A program made the translations under genes and the position numbers. The notes beneath the pieces were generated by a model, which made no database searches, was not told the DNA's origin, and saw only the letters and a program-made list of their open reading frames with translations. This document shows, piece after piece, positions 45,433-55,049 of a stretch of DNA of 64,000 bases (the stretch's first letter is position 1; each line of letters begins with the position of its first letter). Source of the stretch: Rhodopseudomonas sp. P2A-2r. Lineage in GTDB: Bacteria > Pseudomonadota > Alphaproteobacteria > Rhizobiales > Xanthobacteraceae. The stretch is from positions 744,001-808,000 of the forward strand of contig NZ_CP110389.1 in NCBI RefSeq assembly GCF_026015985.1. Direction: 5' to 3'.

Positions 45433-46497
45433 GTGAGTGTTTTGATGTCTCTGTTCCGACGCCTCGAGGGGCCGCAGACGGTGGGGCGCGGTCCGGCCTT
45501 CTGGTCGCTGTTCGGCGTGGTGGCGCTGGCAGCGCTGGCCTACCCGCTGATCAGCGACGGCTACACGGTGGGCAACACGGTGTACTTCTTCGTCTGGGTG
45601 TTCATCGCGCTCAGCCTCTGCCTGATCTGGGGTTATGGCGGAGCGCTGTCGTTCGGCCAGACCGCGTTCTTCGGCATCGCCGGCTACTTCTATGGCATCC
45701 TGACGATCAATTTCGGCTCGGCCTATGGCCTGACGCTGGTGGCGATGCTGCTGGCGATCGGCGTGGCCGCGCTGGTGGCGGTGCTGCTCGGCTACTTCAT
45801 GTTCTTCGGCCGCATCGAGGGCGTGTTCCTCGGCATCGTCACCCTCGCGGTCACCCTGATGCTGGAGCGCTTCATGGCGCAGACTGCCGGGCCGGAATGG
45901 CGGATCGGTAGCGCGCGGCTGAACGGCTTCAACGGCATGAGCGGGATGCCGCCGCTCACCATTCCGTGGTTCGACGGGCCGATCGTGCTGTTCGCCGACG
46001 TGGGCCTCTACTACTTCGTACTGGCGCTCGTCATCGTGGTCTATCTCGGCCTGCGCATTCTGGTGAACTCGTCATTCGGCAACGTCATCGTCGCGATCCG
46101 CGAGAATCCGCAACGCGCCGAGATGCTGGGCTACGACATCCGGAAATACCAGCTCATCAACTTCGTGATCGGCGCGGCGCTGGCGGGCATGTCCGGCGTG
46201 CTCTACACCGCTTGGGGGCAGTACATCACGCCGTCCAGCATGGGCATGACCTCAGCGGCGCTGCCGTTGATCTGGGTCGCGGTCGGCGGTCGCAGCGACC
46301 TGACATCGACCCTGATCGGCACGCTGGTGGTGCTGGCCGGCTTTCAGGCACTCACAATCTACGGCAGCCAGTACGCGCTGGTGGTGATGGGCGTGCTGTT
46401 GCTGCTGACGGTGCTGATCGCGCCGAACGGCCTAGTGCTCGGTGCGATGAACTGGGTGGCGGGACTGATCTCGCGCAGCAAGCGGGAGCAGAACTGA
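45433..46497 (+). CDS. Branched-chain/urea-type ABC permease (UrtC/FmdF-like)
   Basis: 354 aa from GTG 45433 (GAGGAAG upstream); ATG 45445 would remove four residues. LivM-type fold of ~10 helices, with SLCLIWGYGGALSFGQTAFF and the coupling segment NVIVAIRENPQRAEMLGYDI. Its TGA overlaps the ATPase start (TGATG at 46495-46499). Confidence 0.92.
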   Translation: MSVLMSLFRRLEGPQTVGRGPAFWSLFGVVALAALAYPLISDGYTVGNTVYFFVWVFIALSLCLIWGYGGALSFGQTAFFGIAGYFYGILTINFGSAYGLTLVAMLLAIGVAALVAVLLGYFMFFGRIEGVFLGIVTLAVTLMLERFMAQTAGPEWRIGSARLNGFNGMSGMPPLTIPWFDGPIVLFADVGLYYFVLALVIVVYLGLRILVNSSFGNVIVAIRENPQRAEMLGYDIRKYQLINFVIGAALAGMSGVLYTAWGQYITPSSMGMTSAALPLIWVAVGGRSDLTSTLIGTLVVLAGFQALTIYGSQYALVVMGVLLLLTVLIAPNGLVLGAMNWVAGLISRSKREQN

Positions 46498-47216
46498 TGG
46501 CGCTTCTCGAATTGCACGACCTCAACAAGCACTTCGGCGGTCTGCACGTCACCAATGCGGTCAATCTCGCCTTCGAGCCCGGTGAGATCCATTGCCTGAT
46601 CGGCCCAAATGGTGCCGGCAAGAGCACGCTGTTCCGGCTGATCCTCGGCGAATACCGGCCGGGCTCCGGCGCAATCCGTTTCGCCGGCGAAGACATCACC
46701 GCGCTGAAACCGTTTGCCCGGATAGGGCGCGGCATGTCGGTGAAGTTTCAGGTGCCCGGCATCTTCAAGGGCCTCGCGGTCCGGCAGAATCTGGAGATCG
46801 CCCTGCAACGCACCCATCGCGGTGCCGAGCTCGATCAGGAGATCGACCGGCTGCTGGCGTTCCTCGGACTCGAGGCCGAGCAGAAGCAGACCGCGGGCAA
46901 TCTCAGCCACGGCCAGAAGCAGTGGCTGGAGATCGGCATGGCGATCAGCCTGAAGCCGCGGATGCTGCTGCTCGACGAACCGACCGCCGGCATGTCGCCG
47001 GAGGAGACCTTTCAAACCGGCCAGATGGTGCAGCGGCTCAATGCCGAAGGCATGACGGTGCTCGCGGTCGAGCACGACATGGCGTTCGTGCGGCAGGTCG
47101 CGCAGCGCGTCACCGTGCTGCATCTCGGCCAAGTGTTCGCGCAGGGCACGATCGAACAGATCATTGCCGACGAGCGCGTCGCCGCGATCTATCTGGGGCA
47201 GGCTCATCATGCGTAA
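46497..47216 (+). CDS. ABC ATPase, UrtD/LivG-like
   Basis: 239 aa. Walker A GPNGAGKST, signature LSHGQKQW, Walker B MLLLDEPTAGM and the H-loop VEHDM. LSHGQKQWLEIG and the short length are characteristic of UrtD-type rather than amino-acid LivG proteins. It overlaps the second ATPase by eight bases. Confidence 0.92.
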   Translation: MALLELHDLNKHFGGLHVTNAVNLAFEPGEIHCLIGPNGAGKSTLFRLILGEYRPGSGAIRFAGEDITALKPFARIGRGMSVKFQVPGIFKGLAVRQNLEIALQRTHRGAELDQEIDRLLAFLGLEAEQKQTAGNLSHGQKQWLEIGMAISLKPRMLLLDEPTAGMSPEETFQTGQMVQRLNAEGMTVLAVEHDMAFVRQVAQRVTVLHLGQVFAQGTIEQIIADERVAAIYLGQAHHA

Positions 47217-47922
47217 GGAAGTCATCCTCAATACGGTCGGCCTGCGCGCCGGCTATGGCGGCAAGCCGGTGCTGCAGGGCCTCGAGATCGAGGTGCGCGA
47301 AAGCGAGATCGTCGCGGTGATCGGCCGGAACGGTGTCGGCAAATCCACGCTGATGAAAAGCCTGATCGGGCTGGTGCCGCCGATGGACGGCTCGATCGTG
47401 TTTCGCGGCGAGGCGATCGAGACGTTGCCCGCGTTCCGCCGGGCGCGGCTCGGTATCGGCTATGTGCCGCAGGGGCGCGACGTGTTTCCGCGGCTCACCG
47501 TCGGCGAGAACATCGCGGTCGGCGCGGCGATCAAGGGCCGCCTCACGGACCAAGCCAGGAAAAACATCATCGAGACCTTTCCGATCCTCGGCGAACGCTG
47601 GAGCCAGGCGGCCGGCACGATGTCCGGTGGCCAGCAGCAGCAGCTGGCGATCGGCCGGGTGCTGGTCGCCGATCCCCAACTCATTCTGCTCGACGAACCC
47701 TCGGAGGGCATCCAGCCCAACATCGTGCAAGATATCGCGCGCGACATGGTGGCGCTGAATCGCAAGACCGGCGTCACAATCATTTTGGTCGAGCAGAACC
47801 TCGACATGATCCGGGCCATGGCACAGCGCTGCTACGTCATGGAAAAAGGCCGCATCGTCGCCGATCTCGATCGCAGCGCGCTCGACGACGAAGCGGAAAT
47901 GCGCCGCCACCTCGCGGTTTGA
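47209..47922 (+). CDS. ABC ATPase, UrtE/LivF-like
   Basis: 237 aa from ATG 47209. Walker A GRNGVGKST, signature MSGGQQQQLAIGR, Walker B LILLDEPSEGIQPNIV, H-loop VEQNLD. The Q-rich signature and EGIQP are typical of UrtE. It completes the five-part importer. Confidence 0.92.
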   Translation: MRKEVILNTVGLRAGYGGKPVLQGLEIEVRESEIVAVIGRNGVGKSTLMKSLIGLVPPMDGSIVFRGEAIETLPAFRRARLGIGYVPQGRDVFPRLTVGENIAVGAAIKGRLTDQARKNIIETFPILGERWSQAAGTMSGGQQQQLAIGRVLVADPQLILLDEPSEGIQPNIVQDIARDMVALNRKTGVTIILVEQNLDMIRAMAQRCYVMEKGRIVADLDRSALDDEAEMRRHLAV

Positions 47923-47947
47923 AATCAACAACGAAAAGGAGCTCATC

Positions 47948-48937
47948 ATGGACTGGCAAGCGGATTCGATCATGACGCGGAAGGGCGTCGCCAAGGGCGT
48001 GGCCGGCGCGAGCTACACAATCACCGAGGCCGAGCAGGGCAAGTATCACTATGTCTACGGGCCCTATGTCGACCCGATCCTGACTGTTGATCCCGGCGCG
48101 GTGGTGTCGGCCGAGACCCATGACGCCTTCGAGGGCGCCATCAAGTCAGAGACCGACATTCCGTCGAAGATCCTGAACTTTCCCTTCCTCAACCCGCAGA
48201 ACGGTCCGATCTATGTCAACGGCGCCGAGAAGGGCGACGTGCTGGCGGTCTCGATCAAGAGCATCGTGCCGCGTGGGCCGCAGCCGCGCGGCACCACGGT
48301 GGTGATGCCGGAGTTCGGCGGCCTGGTCGGCACCGGGCAGACCGCGCTGCTCAATCCTGCGCTGCCGGAGCGGGTCAAGAAGCTCCACATCGATCTGGAG
48401 ACCGGCACCAAATGGAACGACAAGATCACGCTTCCCTATGAACCCTTCATCGGCACCATCGGCACCTCGCCGGAAATCGAGGCGATTTCCTCGCTGGTGC
48501 CGGATTACTACGGCGGCAACATGGACCTGCCGGATGTCGGCGTCGGCGCCATCATCTATCTGCCGGTCAACATCAAGGGCGGGCTGCTGTATCTCGGCGA
48601 TTGCCACGCCGCCCAGGGCGATGGCGAATTGTGCGGCGTCGCGATCGAGCATCCCACCGTCACCACCCTGCAGATCGACCTGATCAAGGGCTGGAACATT
48701 CACTGGCCGCGGCTGGAGACCAAGGACTTCATCATGTGCATCGGCTCGGCGCGGCCGATGGAGGATGCCGCGCGCATCGCCTATCGCGAGCTGTGCCGCT
48801 GGATGGCCGCCGATTACGGCTTCGAGGAGATCGATGCCTACATGCTGCTGACCCAGACCGGCCGGGTCCGGCTCGGCAACATGGTCGATCCGAAATACAC
48901 GCTGGGCGCTTCGATCAAGAAGTCGTTTCTGATCTGA
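47948..48937 (+). CDS. fmdA: Acetamidase/formamidase
   Basis: 329 aa; AAGGAG stands before the ATG. FmdA/AmdA fold: YGPYVDPILTVDPGAVVSAE, GPIYVNGAEKGDVLAV, the acidic GLLYLGDCHAAQGDGELCGV stretch with the family's metal/active-site Asp, His and Glu, and YMLLTQTG near the end. It hydrolyses formamide or acetamide to ammonia and the acid. It is shorter than Methylophilus FmdA (~400 aa), matching the smaller acetamidase/formamidase group. Confidence 0.9.
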   Translation: MDWQADSIMTRKGVAKGVAGASYTITEAEQGKYHYVYGPYVDPILTVDPGAVVSAETHDAFEGAIKSETDIPSKILNFPFLNPQNGPIYVNGAEKGDVLAVSIKSIVPRGPQPRGTTVVMPEFGGLVGTGQTALLNPALPERVKKLHIDLETGTKWNDKITLPYEPFIGTIGTSPEIEAISSLVPDYYGGNMDLPDVGVGAIIYLPVNIKGGLLYLGDCHAAQGDGELCGVAIEHPTVTTLQIDLIKGWNIHWPRLETKDFIMCIGSARPMEDAARIAYRELCRWMAADYGFEEIDAYMLLTQTGRVRLGNMVDPKYTLGASIKKSFLI

Positions 48938-48950
48938 GAGGAGAACGGCG

Positions 48951-50690
48951 ATGTCGCGCAAGATTCAGGTTGCCACCGTCCAGTTCGAGCCCACCATGTT
49001 CGAAAAGGAGCGCAACATCGCCGACCTTCTGGCTCTCTGCGAGCAGGCAGCACAGGCCGGCGCCCGGCTGATCGTGACGCCGGAAATGGGCACCACCGGC
49101 TATTGCTGGTTCGACCGCGCCGAGGTCGCGCCCTATGTCGAGCCCATTCCCGGGCCGAGCACCGATCGCTTCGCCGCGCTTGCGAAGAAGTACGATTGCT
49201 ACATCGTCGTCGGCCTGCCGGAGGTCGACGACGACGGCATCTATTTCAACTCCGCTGTGCTGATCGGTCCGGATGGCTTGATCGGCCGGCACCGCAAGAC
49301 CCATTCCTATATCGCCGAGCCGAAATGGGCGGCGGCCGGCGACCTGCACAACCAGGTGTTCGAGACGCCGATCGGGCGCATTGCGATCCTGATCTGCATG
49401 GATATCCATTTCATCGAGACAGCGCGTTTGATGGCGCTCGGCGGCGCCGACATCATCTGCCACGTCTCCAACTGGCTGGCCGAGCGGACGCCGGCGCCGT
49501 ACTGGATCAGCCGGGCGTTCGAGAACGGCTGCTACGTAATCGAAAGCAACCGTTGGGGGCTGGAGCGCACGGTGCAGTTTTCCGGCGGCAGCTGCGTGAT
49601 CGCGCCGAACGGCGAGATCGTCGCGGTGATCGACGGCGGCGACGGCGTGGCGCTGGCGGAGATCGATCTCGATGCGGCGCGGGCGCGAAGGGTCGCCGGC
49701 GAGCCCGTGTTTCGGCGGCGCCGTCCGGAGCTCTATCCGGAATTGCTGACCGACACCTTCAGCTGGAATCCGCGCGACTTCTTCACGCTGTATGGCCATG
49801 CGCCGTGGCCGGAGGGCAAGGCCTCGCGGGTCAGCGTCGCGCAATTCGCGCCGAGCGCCGATGTCGACGCCAATCTCGATCGCATCGTTGCGCTGGCCCG
49901 CAAGGCCAAGGCGGACGGCGCCGAGCTGGTGGTGTTTCCCGAATTGGCGGTCGGCGGCCTGGTCGACCCGGCGTCGGCCGCGCAGCTTGTTCCTGGCGTC
50001 GCCACCGATCGGCTCAGTGCGCTGGCCCACGAGCTGTCGCTCTATCTGGTCTGCGGCATCGCCGAACGAGCCGGCGACCTCTGCTACAACAGTGCGGTGC
50101 TGATCGCGCCGGACGGCGCCTTGACGGCCTATCGCAAAACTCATCTTACCGAAGACGAGCGCAGCTGGGCGACCGCAGGCGACGACTGGACCGTGGCCGA
50201 TACCCCGCTCGGGCGGATCGGGATGCTGATCGGCCATGACGCGATGTTTCCGGAAGCAGGGCGCGTGCTGGCGCTACGTGGTTGCGACCTCATCGTCTGC
50301 CCCGCGGCAATCACGACCCGTTTCAGTTCGCCCCATGCCGGCACGACCATCGCGCAGTCGGCGCCGATCCCGACCGGCGCCGACCGATATCACTGGCATC
50401 ACTTCCGCGTCCGCGCCGGCGAGAACAATGTGTTCCTCGCCTTCGCCAATGTCATCGATCCCGTGCACGGCTATGCGGGATTGAGCGGCGTGTTCGGCCC
50501 CGACACCTTTGCCTTTCCGCGCCGCGAAGCGATCGTCGAAGACGGTGAGGGCGTCGCCACGGTCACGATCGACACCAGCAATCTCGACTGCGTCTATCCG
50601 ACCAATGTGGTGCGGCGGAAGGACCTGGTATCGATGCGGATGCCGCACAGCTATCGGCCGCTGGTCCAGGCGGTGGCGGGAAATTCCTGA
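48951..50690 (+). CDS. Tandem nitrilase-fold amidohydrolase with degenerate second domain
   Basis: 579 aa, two complete CN-hydrolase domains in one chain. Domain 1 (1-270) has Glu45 (VTPEMG), Lys116 (HRKTHS) and Cys149 (AILICMDIHF): a full Glu-Lys-Cys triad. Domain 2 (~290-570) keeps Glu331 (FPELAV) and Lys396 (YRKTHL). At the nucleophile position it reads MLIGHDAMFPE, with Gly428 in place of Cys, so it should be inactive and structural or regulatory. GAGGAG precedes the ATG. Likely amidase or carbamoylase acting with formamidase; the substrate is not defined by sequence. Confidence 0.9.
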   Translation: MSRKIQVATVQFEPTMFEKERNIADLLALCEQAAQAGARLIVTPEMGTTGYCWFDRAEVAPYVEPIPGPSTDRFAALAKKYDCYIVVGLPEVDDDGIYFNSAVLIGPDGLIGRHRKTHSYIAEPKWAAAGDLHNQVFETPIGRIAILICMDIHFIETARLMALGGADIICHVSNWLAERTPAPYWISRAFENGCYVIESNRWGLERTVQFSGGSCVIAPNGEIVAVIDGGDGVALAEIDLDAARARRVAGEPVFRRRRPELYPELLTDTFSWNPRDFFTLYGHAPWPEGKASRVSVAQFAPSADVDANLDRIVALARKAKADGAELVVFPELAVGGLVDPASAAQLVPGVATDRLSALAHELSLYLVCGIAERAGDLCYNSAVLIAPDGALTAYRKTHLTEDERSWATAGDDWTVADTPLGRIGMLIGHDAMFPEAGRVLALRGCDLIVCPAAITTRFSSPHAGTTIAQSAPIPTGADRYHWHHFRVRAGENNVFLAFANVIDPVHGYAGLSGVFGPDTFAFPRREAIVEDGEGVATVTIDTSNLDCVYPTNVVRRKDLVSMRMPHSYRPLVQAVAGNS

Positions 50691-50711
50691 CACGCGACAA
50701 AGGAGCACAAC

Positions 50712-51473
50712 ATGGATCTGGGATTGAAGGGTGCAAAGGTGCTCGTGACCGGCGGCACCAAGGGGATCGGCCGGGCGACTGTCGAGACCTTCGCTGCCGA
50801 GGGCGCGCATGTCGGCGTCTGCGCCCGCAACGCGGCGGAAGTCGAGGCGACCGTTGCCGCGCTGAAGGCCAGGGGCGTTGCAGCCTATGGCGGCGTGGCT
50901 GATGTGGCGGACGCGACGGCGCTGAAAGCCTGGGTGGAGACGATGGCGAACCAACTCGGCGGCATCGATGTCGTGGTCGCCAATGTCAGCGCGCTGGCGA
51001 TCGGACAGGATGACGAAAGCTGGGAAAAGGAATTCGCTACCGACATGATGGGCACGGTACGGCTGGTCAACGTCGCGATGCCCTATCTCGAACGCAGCGA
51101 CGCCGCGGCGATCGTTACGGTGGCAAGCGTATCGGGCCGCGAGATCGATTTTGCCTGTGGTCCCTACGGGACTTTCAAGGCGGCGATCATCCATTACACG
51201 CAAGGCTTGGCCTATCAGCTTGCCGGCAAGAACATTCGCGCCAATTCGGTGTCGCCCGGCAACACCTATTTCGAAGGCGGCGTCTGGGACCAGATCAAGC
51301 ACGGCAATCCGGAGCTCTACAACACCGCGCTGGCGCTCAATCCGACCGGCCGGATGGGCACGCCACAGGAAATGGCCAATGCCGTAGTGTTCCTCGCCAG
51401 TCGGGCGGCGAGCTTCATCACCGGCACCAATCTTGTGGTCGACGGCGCGCTGACTCGGGGTGTGCAGTTCTGA
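50712..51473 (+). CDS. Short-chain dehydrogenase/reductase
   Basis: 253 aa, AAGGAG upstream. The NAD(P)-binding TGGTKGIGRA is followed by NVSALA in place of NNAG. The catalytic Ser lies in VASVSG and YGTFK gives the Tyr/Lys pair; the C-terminus is TNLVVDGALTRG. Classical SDR. Last gene of the amide operon; its role there is unclear. Confidence 0.9.
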   Translation: MDLGLKGAKVLVTGGTKGIGRATVETFAAEGAHVGVCARNAAEVEATVAALKARGVAAYGGVADVADATALKAWVETMANQLGGIDVVVANVSALAIGQDDESWEKEFATDMMGTVRLVNVAMPYLERSDAAAIVTVASVSGREIDFACGPYGTFKAAIIHYTQGLAYQLAGKNIRANSVSPGNTYFEGGVWDQIKHGNPELYNTALALNPTGRMGTPQEMANAVVFLASRAASFITGTNLVVDGALTRGVQF

Positions 51474-51828
51474 CGCCATAAGCTTGCTGAAAGCGATCGC
51501 ATGGCAGCGGTGTCGAGCATCGCCGCCCGCTGGAACGATATCAGCGGTATCGACAAGCACGATTTGACATGGGGCGGCCATACGCCGACGTAACCGGTGC
51601 TGGCCGGTGCCGCCTGTGGCGCGAGGGCTGCGGATCGTCGCTGCGACAGTCGCCACGAGATCTCTTCGTGGTCACGACCTCATGATGTCGATCAATGACA
51701 TGCATTATAATTCTTGCAACGCGGCCGATTCATGAAATATGGTGCCTGAATGTGACGGATCAGGTCCGCACGTCGCCGATAGGTGGGGTTCAACCGACCA
51801 CGGTTCATATTTTGAGGGGAGACTGCTC
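51474..51828. other. Promoter region of the benzoate-linked ABC importer
   Basis: 355 bases without a supported gene. It contains a TGCA-type candidate BoxR site at 51701-51718, and the ribosome site GAGGGGAG lies just before ATG 51829. Confidence 0.45.
51701..51718. promoter_or_regulatory. Candidate BoxR operator TGCA-N10-TGCA
   Basis: TGCATTATAATTCTTGCA. Two TGCA elements, and the core ATTATAATTC is shared base for base with the palindrome next to boxR at 57968-57985. It lies 111 bases before the receptor ATG. The spacing (10) differs from the N6 reported for BzdR sites. Confidence 0.5.
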
Positions 51829-53037
51829 ATGGCCATCGATGATTTCATGCGGCCGCTGTCGCGACGCGGCCTGTTGTCGGGCGCGGCGGGTGCCGCAACT
51901 CTGGCCGCCGCAGGACCGTTTAGGTCGGCGGCCTTCGCGCAAAACGCGCCCCTGAAGGTCGGCATGATGCTGCCCTACACCGGCACGTTCGCCAAGCTCG
52001 GCCAGTTCATCGACGATGGTTTCCGGCTCTATGTCGAGCAGAAGGGCGGCAAGCTTGGTGGGCGTGAGATCGCCTTCGTGCAGGTCGATGACGAGTCGAA
52101 GCCCGAAGCCGCCACCGACAACATGAACCGTCTGGTCGGCCGCGAGAAGGCCGACGTCGTCGTCGGCACCGTGCATTCCGGCGTTGCAATGGCCATGGTC
52201 AAGGTCGCGCGCGATACCAAGACGCTGCTGATCATTCCCAACGCCGGCGCCAACGATGCGACCGGCCCGGCCTGCGCGCCGAACATCTTCCGCACTTCGT
52301 TCTCGAACTGGCAGAGCACCTACCCGATGGGCAAGGTGATGGCCGACGCCGGCATCAAGAACGTCGTCACCATCTCCTGGCGCTATACCGCAGGCGCGGA
52401 GATGGTTGGCGCGTTCGCCGAGAATTTCACCAAGAATGGCGGCAAGGTCCTTGCCGACCTCACGGTGCCGTTTCCGGAAGTCGAGTTCCAGGCGCTGATT
52501 ACCCAGATCGCCACCTTGAAGCCGGACGCGGTGTTCAGCTTCTTTGCCGGCGGCGGTGCCGTCAAGTTCGTGAAAGACTATGCGGCCGCAGGCCTCAACA
52601 AGACCATTCCGCTCTATGGGGCCGGCTTCCTGACGGACGGTACCATCGAGGCGCAAGGGGCTGCTGCGGATGGTATCAAGACGACGCTGCATTACGCCGA
52701 CAACCTCGACAATCCGGCCAATCTCGCCTTCCTCAAGGCGTTCAAGGCCAAGACCGGCAAGGACGGCGATATCTATGCGGTGCAAGGCTATGACGCTGCG
52801 GCCTTGCTCGATATCGGCCTGACCGCCGTCGGCGGCGATTTCACGGCGCGCGACAAGATGCTCGCGGCCATGGGCGCCGCCAAGATCGACAGTCCGCGTG
52901 GGCCGTTGTCCTTCAACAAGGCGCACAATCCGATCCAGAACATCTATCTGCGCGAAGTCCGGAACGGCCGCAATGAGCTGGTCTCGATTGCCCAGGCCAA
53001 CGTCGACGATCCCGCGCGCGGCTGCAAGATATCGTGA
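51829..53037 (+). CDS. ABC receptor, branched-chain-type, benzoate-linked, Tat leader
   Basis: 402 aa from ATG 51829 (GGGGAGA upstream). A twin-arginine leader (PLSRRGLLSGAAGAATLA) replaces the usual Sec signal. Type I receptor fold: KVGMMLPYTGTFAKLGQFID, then VVVGTVHSGVAMAMVKVARD and PLYGAGFLTDG. Receptors of this type bind aromatic acids next to box, bad and hbd clusters. Benzoate or a hydroxybenzoate is the likely ligand, inferred from context. Confidence 0.88.
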   Translation: MAIDDFMRPLSRRGLLSGAAGAATLAAAGPFRSAAFAQNAPLKVGMMLPYTGTFAKLGQFIDDGFRLYVEQKGGKLGGREIAFVQVDDESKPEAATDNMNRLVGREKADVVVGTVHSGVAMAMVKVARDTKTLLIIPNAGANDATGPACAPNIFRTSFSNWQSTYPMGKVMADAGIKNVVTISWRYTAGAEMVGAFAENFTKNGGKVLADLTVPFPEVEFQALITQIATLKPDAVFSFFAGGGAVKFVKDYAAAGLNKTIPLYGAGFLTDGTIEAQGAAADGIKTTLHYADNLDNPANLAFLKAFKAKTGKDGDIYAVQGYDAAALLDIGLTAVGGDFTARDKMLAAMGAAKIDSPRGPLSFNKAHNPIQNIYLREVRNGRNELVSIAQANVDDPARGCKIS

Positions 53038-53155
53038 GGCCACGGCCGTGACGGGCCCCGTATTGCGCTCGTCGCGGCCGGTCGTTCGAAGCACGCAAGC
53101 CGTCTGCCGGCAGTGGCCTTGACGTCAGGCATCATCATACGAACTGGACTCAAGG

Positions 53156-54028
53156 ATGGACCTTATCACGTTCGGCGTTCAGCTTCTGAACGCAGTCCAG
53201 TACGGCACGGTGCTGTTTCTGGTTGCGAGCGGCCTGACGCTGGTGTTCGGCATTCTCGGAGTCATCAATCTCGCTCATGGCGCGTTCTATATGCTGGGCG
53301 CCTATCTCGCTTACTGGCTGACGCTGGTCACCGGCAGCTTTGCGCTGGCCATGCTGGGCGGCGTCACGATCGCTTTCATCGCAGGTATGCTGCTTGAGAC
53401 GATGTTCGTGCGGCTGTTGTACGGTCGCGATCATCTGGCGCAGGTACTGCTCAGCTTCGGCCTGATCCTGGTCATCGACGAGGTCCGGCAACTTCTGTTC
53501 GGCAAGGATGTCCACGCGGTGGCACCGCCGGCATGGTTGTCGGGATCGATCCAACTGACGGACAATCTTTCGTATTCCGTGTACCGACTGGCGATCTGCA
53601 TCTTCTGTCTTTGCGTGGCCGTCGCCATCTTCCTGGTCATCAGCCGCACCAAGATCGGCATGATCGTGCGGGCCGGCGCCGAGAATCGCGAGATGGCGCG
53701 CGTGCTCGGTATCAAGTTCGATCGCGTCAATCGCTACGTGTTTGCCGTCGGAATTGCGCTGGCAGCGCTGGGCGGCATCGTCATCGCGCCGATCTCGACG
53801 GTGTTTCCCGGGATGGGCGATGGCATGCTGATCCTGTCCTTCGTGGTGATCGTGCTCGGCGGCATCGGATCCGTGGCGGGCGCCGCGGTCGGAGCGCTGC
53901 TGATCGGGCTGACCGATACGTTTGGAAAAGTATTCTTTCCGAGTGCATCCAGCATTCTGATCTACGTGCTGATGGCGGCCGTGCTGATTTGGCGTCCCAG
54001 CGGAATTCTCGGACGGCCCAATGCCTGA
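53156..54028 (+). CDS. ABC permease, LivH-like
   Basis: 290 aa. LivH motifs: GLTLVFGILGVINLAHGAFY near the start, the coupling segment GMIVRAGAENREMARVLGI and VVIVLGGIGSVAGAAVGALL. It overlaps the LivM-like gene by eight bases. Confidence 0.92.
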   Translation: MDLITFGVQLLNAVQYGTVLFLVASGLTLVFGILGVINLAHGAFYMLGAYLAYWLTLVTGSFALAMLGGVTIAFIAGMLLETMFVRLLYGRDHLAQVLLSFGLILVIDEVRQLLFGKDVHAVAPPAWLSGSIQLTDNLSYSVYRLAICIFCLCVAVAIFLVISRTKIGMIVRAGAENREMARVLGIKFDRVNRYVFAVGIALAALGGIVIAPISTVFPGMGDGMLILSFVVIVLGGIGSVAGAAVGALLIGLTDTFGKVFFPSASSILIYVLMAAVLIWRPSGILGRPNA

Positions 54029-55049
54029 GTCGAAAGCATCCGGCCTGCCGAGGCTGCTGGCCATGGCAGCGTGCCTTGCCATCGCGGTCGTCCTGCCATT
54101 CGTCGCGCCGGTTTACTACGTCCAGTTCTGCGCCAAGGTGCTGATCATGGGGATACTGGCGATGGCGCTCAACCTCGCCGTCGGGCATGGCGGGCTGGTC
54201 AGCCTGTGCCATGCCGCCTTCTTCGGACTCGCCGGCTACGTCCTTGCGTTGATGTCGCCGGGCTACGACGCGGCATCGTTTCTGCTGTCGTTTCCTCTGG
54301 CCGTCGCCGCGTCGACTGCGATGGCGCTGGTGATCGGTGCCCTGGCGCTGCGGACCCGCGGCATCTATTTCATCATGGTGACGCTGGCATTCGGCGAGAT
54401 GCTGTTCTTCTTCTTTCACGACACCCGGGTCGCGGGAGGATCGGACGGCATATCGATCAATGTCCGCCCGGAAGTCGCGATCGGCGGCTATCAGTTGCTC
54501 GATCTCGACAAGCCGATCGTGTTCTATTTCGTGGTGCTGGTCTGCCTTATCGGCGTGATGGCTCTGCTCACGATGATCGTCAACTCGCCATTCGGCCATG
54601 CCCTGGCGGCAGCCCGAGACAATGAACGGCGCGCGCGTTCGCTGGGCTTTCCGATCTTCCGTCTGCGGCTCACGGCCTTTGCGGTGTCCGGTGCCCTGGC
54701 GGGCGTTGCCGGCTATCTGGCGGCCTCGCAGTTCGGATTCGTCGCACCGCAGATGCTTGGATGGCACCAGTCGGCGACGGTGCTTGTCATGGTTCTGATC
54801 GGCGGACTGCGGTCGGTCACCGGGCCTCTAGTCGGGGCTATCGTTCTTATTGGCCTCGAGGAAGTGCTGAAGGCAAACATCGAGCACTGGAAACTCGTCG
54901 AGGGGCTCGTCATCATCGCGATCGTCGTCCTGCTGCCCAATGGGGTCCGGCAAATCTGGTCGATGATCGCCGGCCCGGCCTCCGATGCCGCTTCGGACCG
55001 GCCACGCCCCGATGCCAAGCCCGCGACGGCGGAGGTCGGTCATGGCTGA
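54021..55049 (+). CDS. ABC permease, LivM-like
   Basis: 342 aa, ~10 helices: MGILAMALNLAVGHGGLVSL, RGIYFIMVTLAFGEMLFFFF and the coupling helix ALAAARDNERRARSLGFPIF. It overlaps the ATPase gene by eight bases. Confidence 0.92.
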   Translation: MPESKASGLPRLLAMAACLAIAVVLPFVAPVYYVQFCAKVLIMGILAMALNLAVGHGGLVSLCHAAFFGLAGYVLALMSPGYDAASFLLSFPLAVAASTAMALVIGALALRTRGIYFIMVTLAFGEMLFFFFHDTRVAGGSDGISINVRPEVAIGGYQLLDLDKPIVFYFVVLVCLIGVMALLTMIVNSPFGHALAAARDNERRARSLGFPIFRLRLTAFAVSGALAGVAGYLAASQFGFVAPQMLGWHQSATVLVMVLIGGLRSVTGPLVGAIVLIGLEEVLKANIEHWKLVEGLVIIAIVVLLPNGVRQIWSMIAGPASDAASDRPRPDAKPATAEVGHG

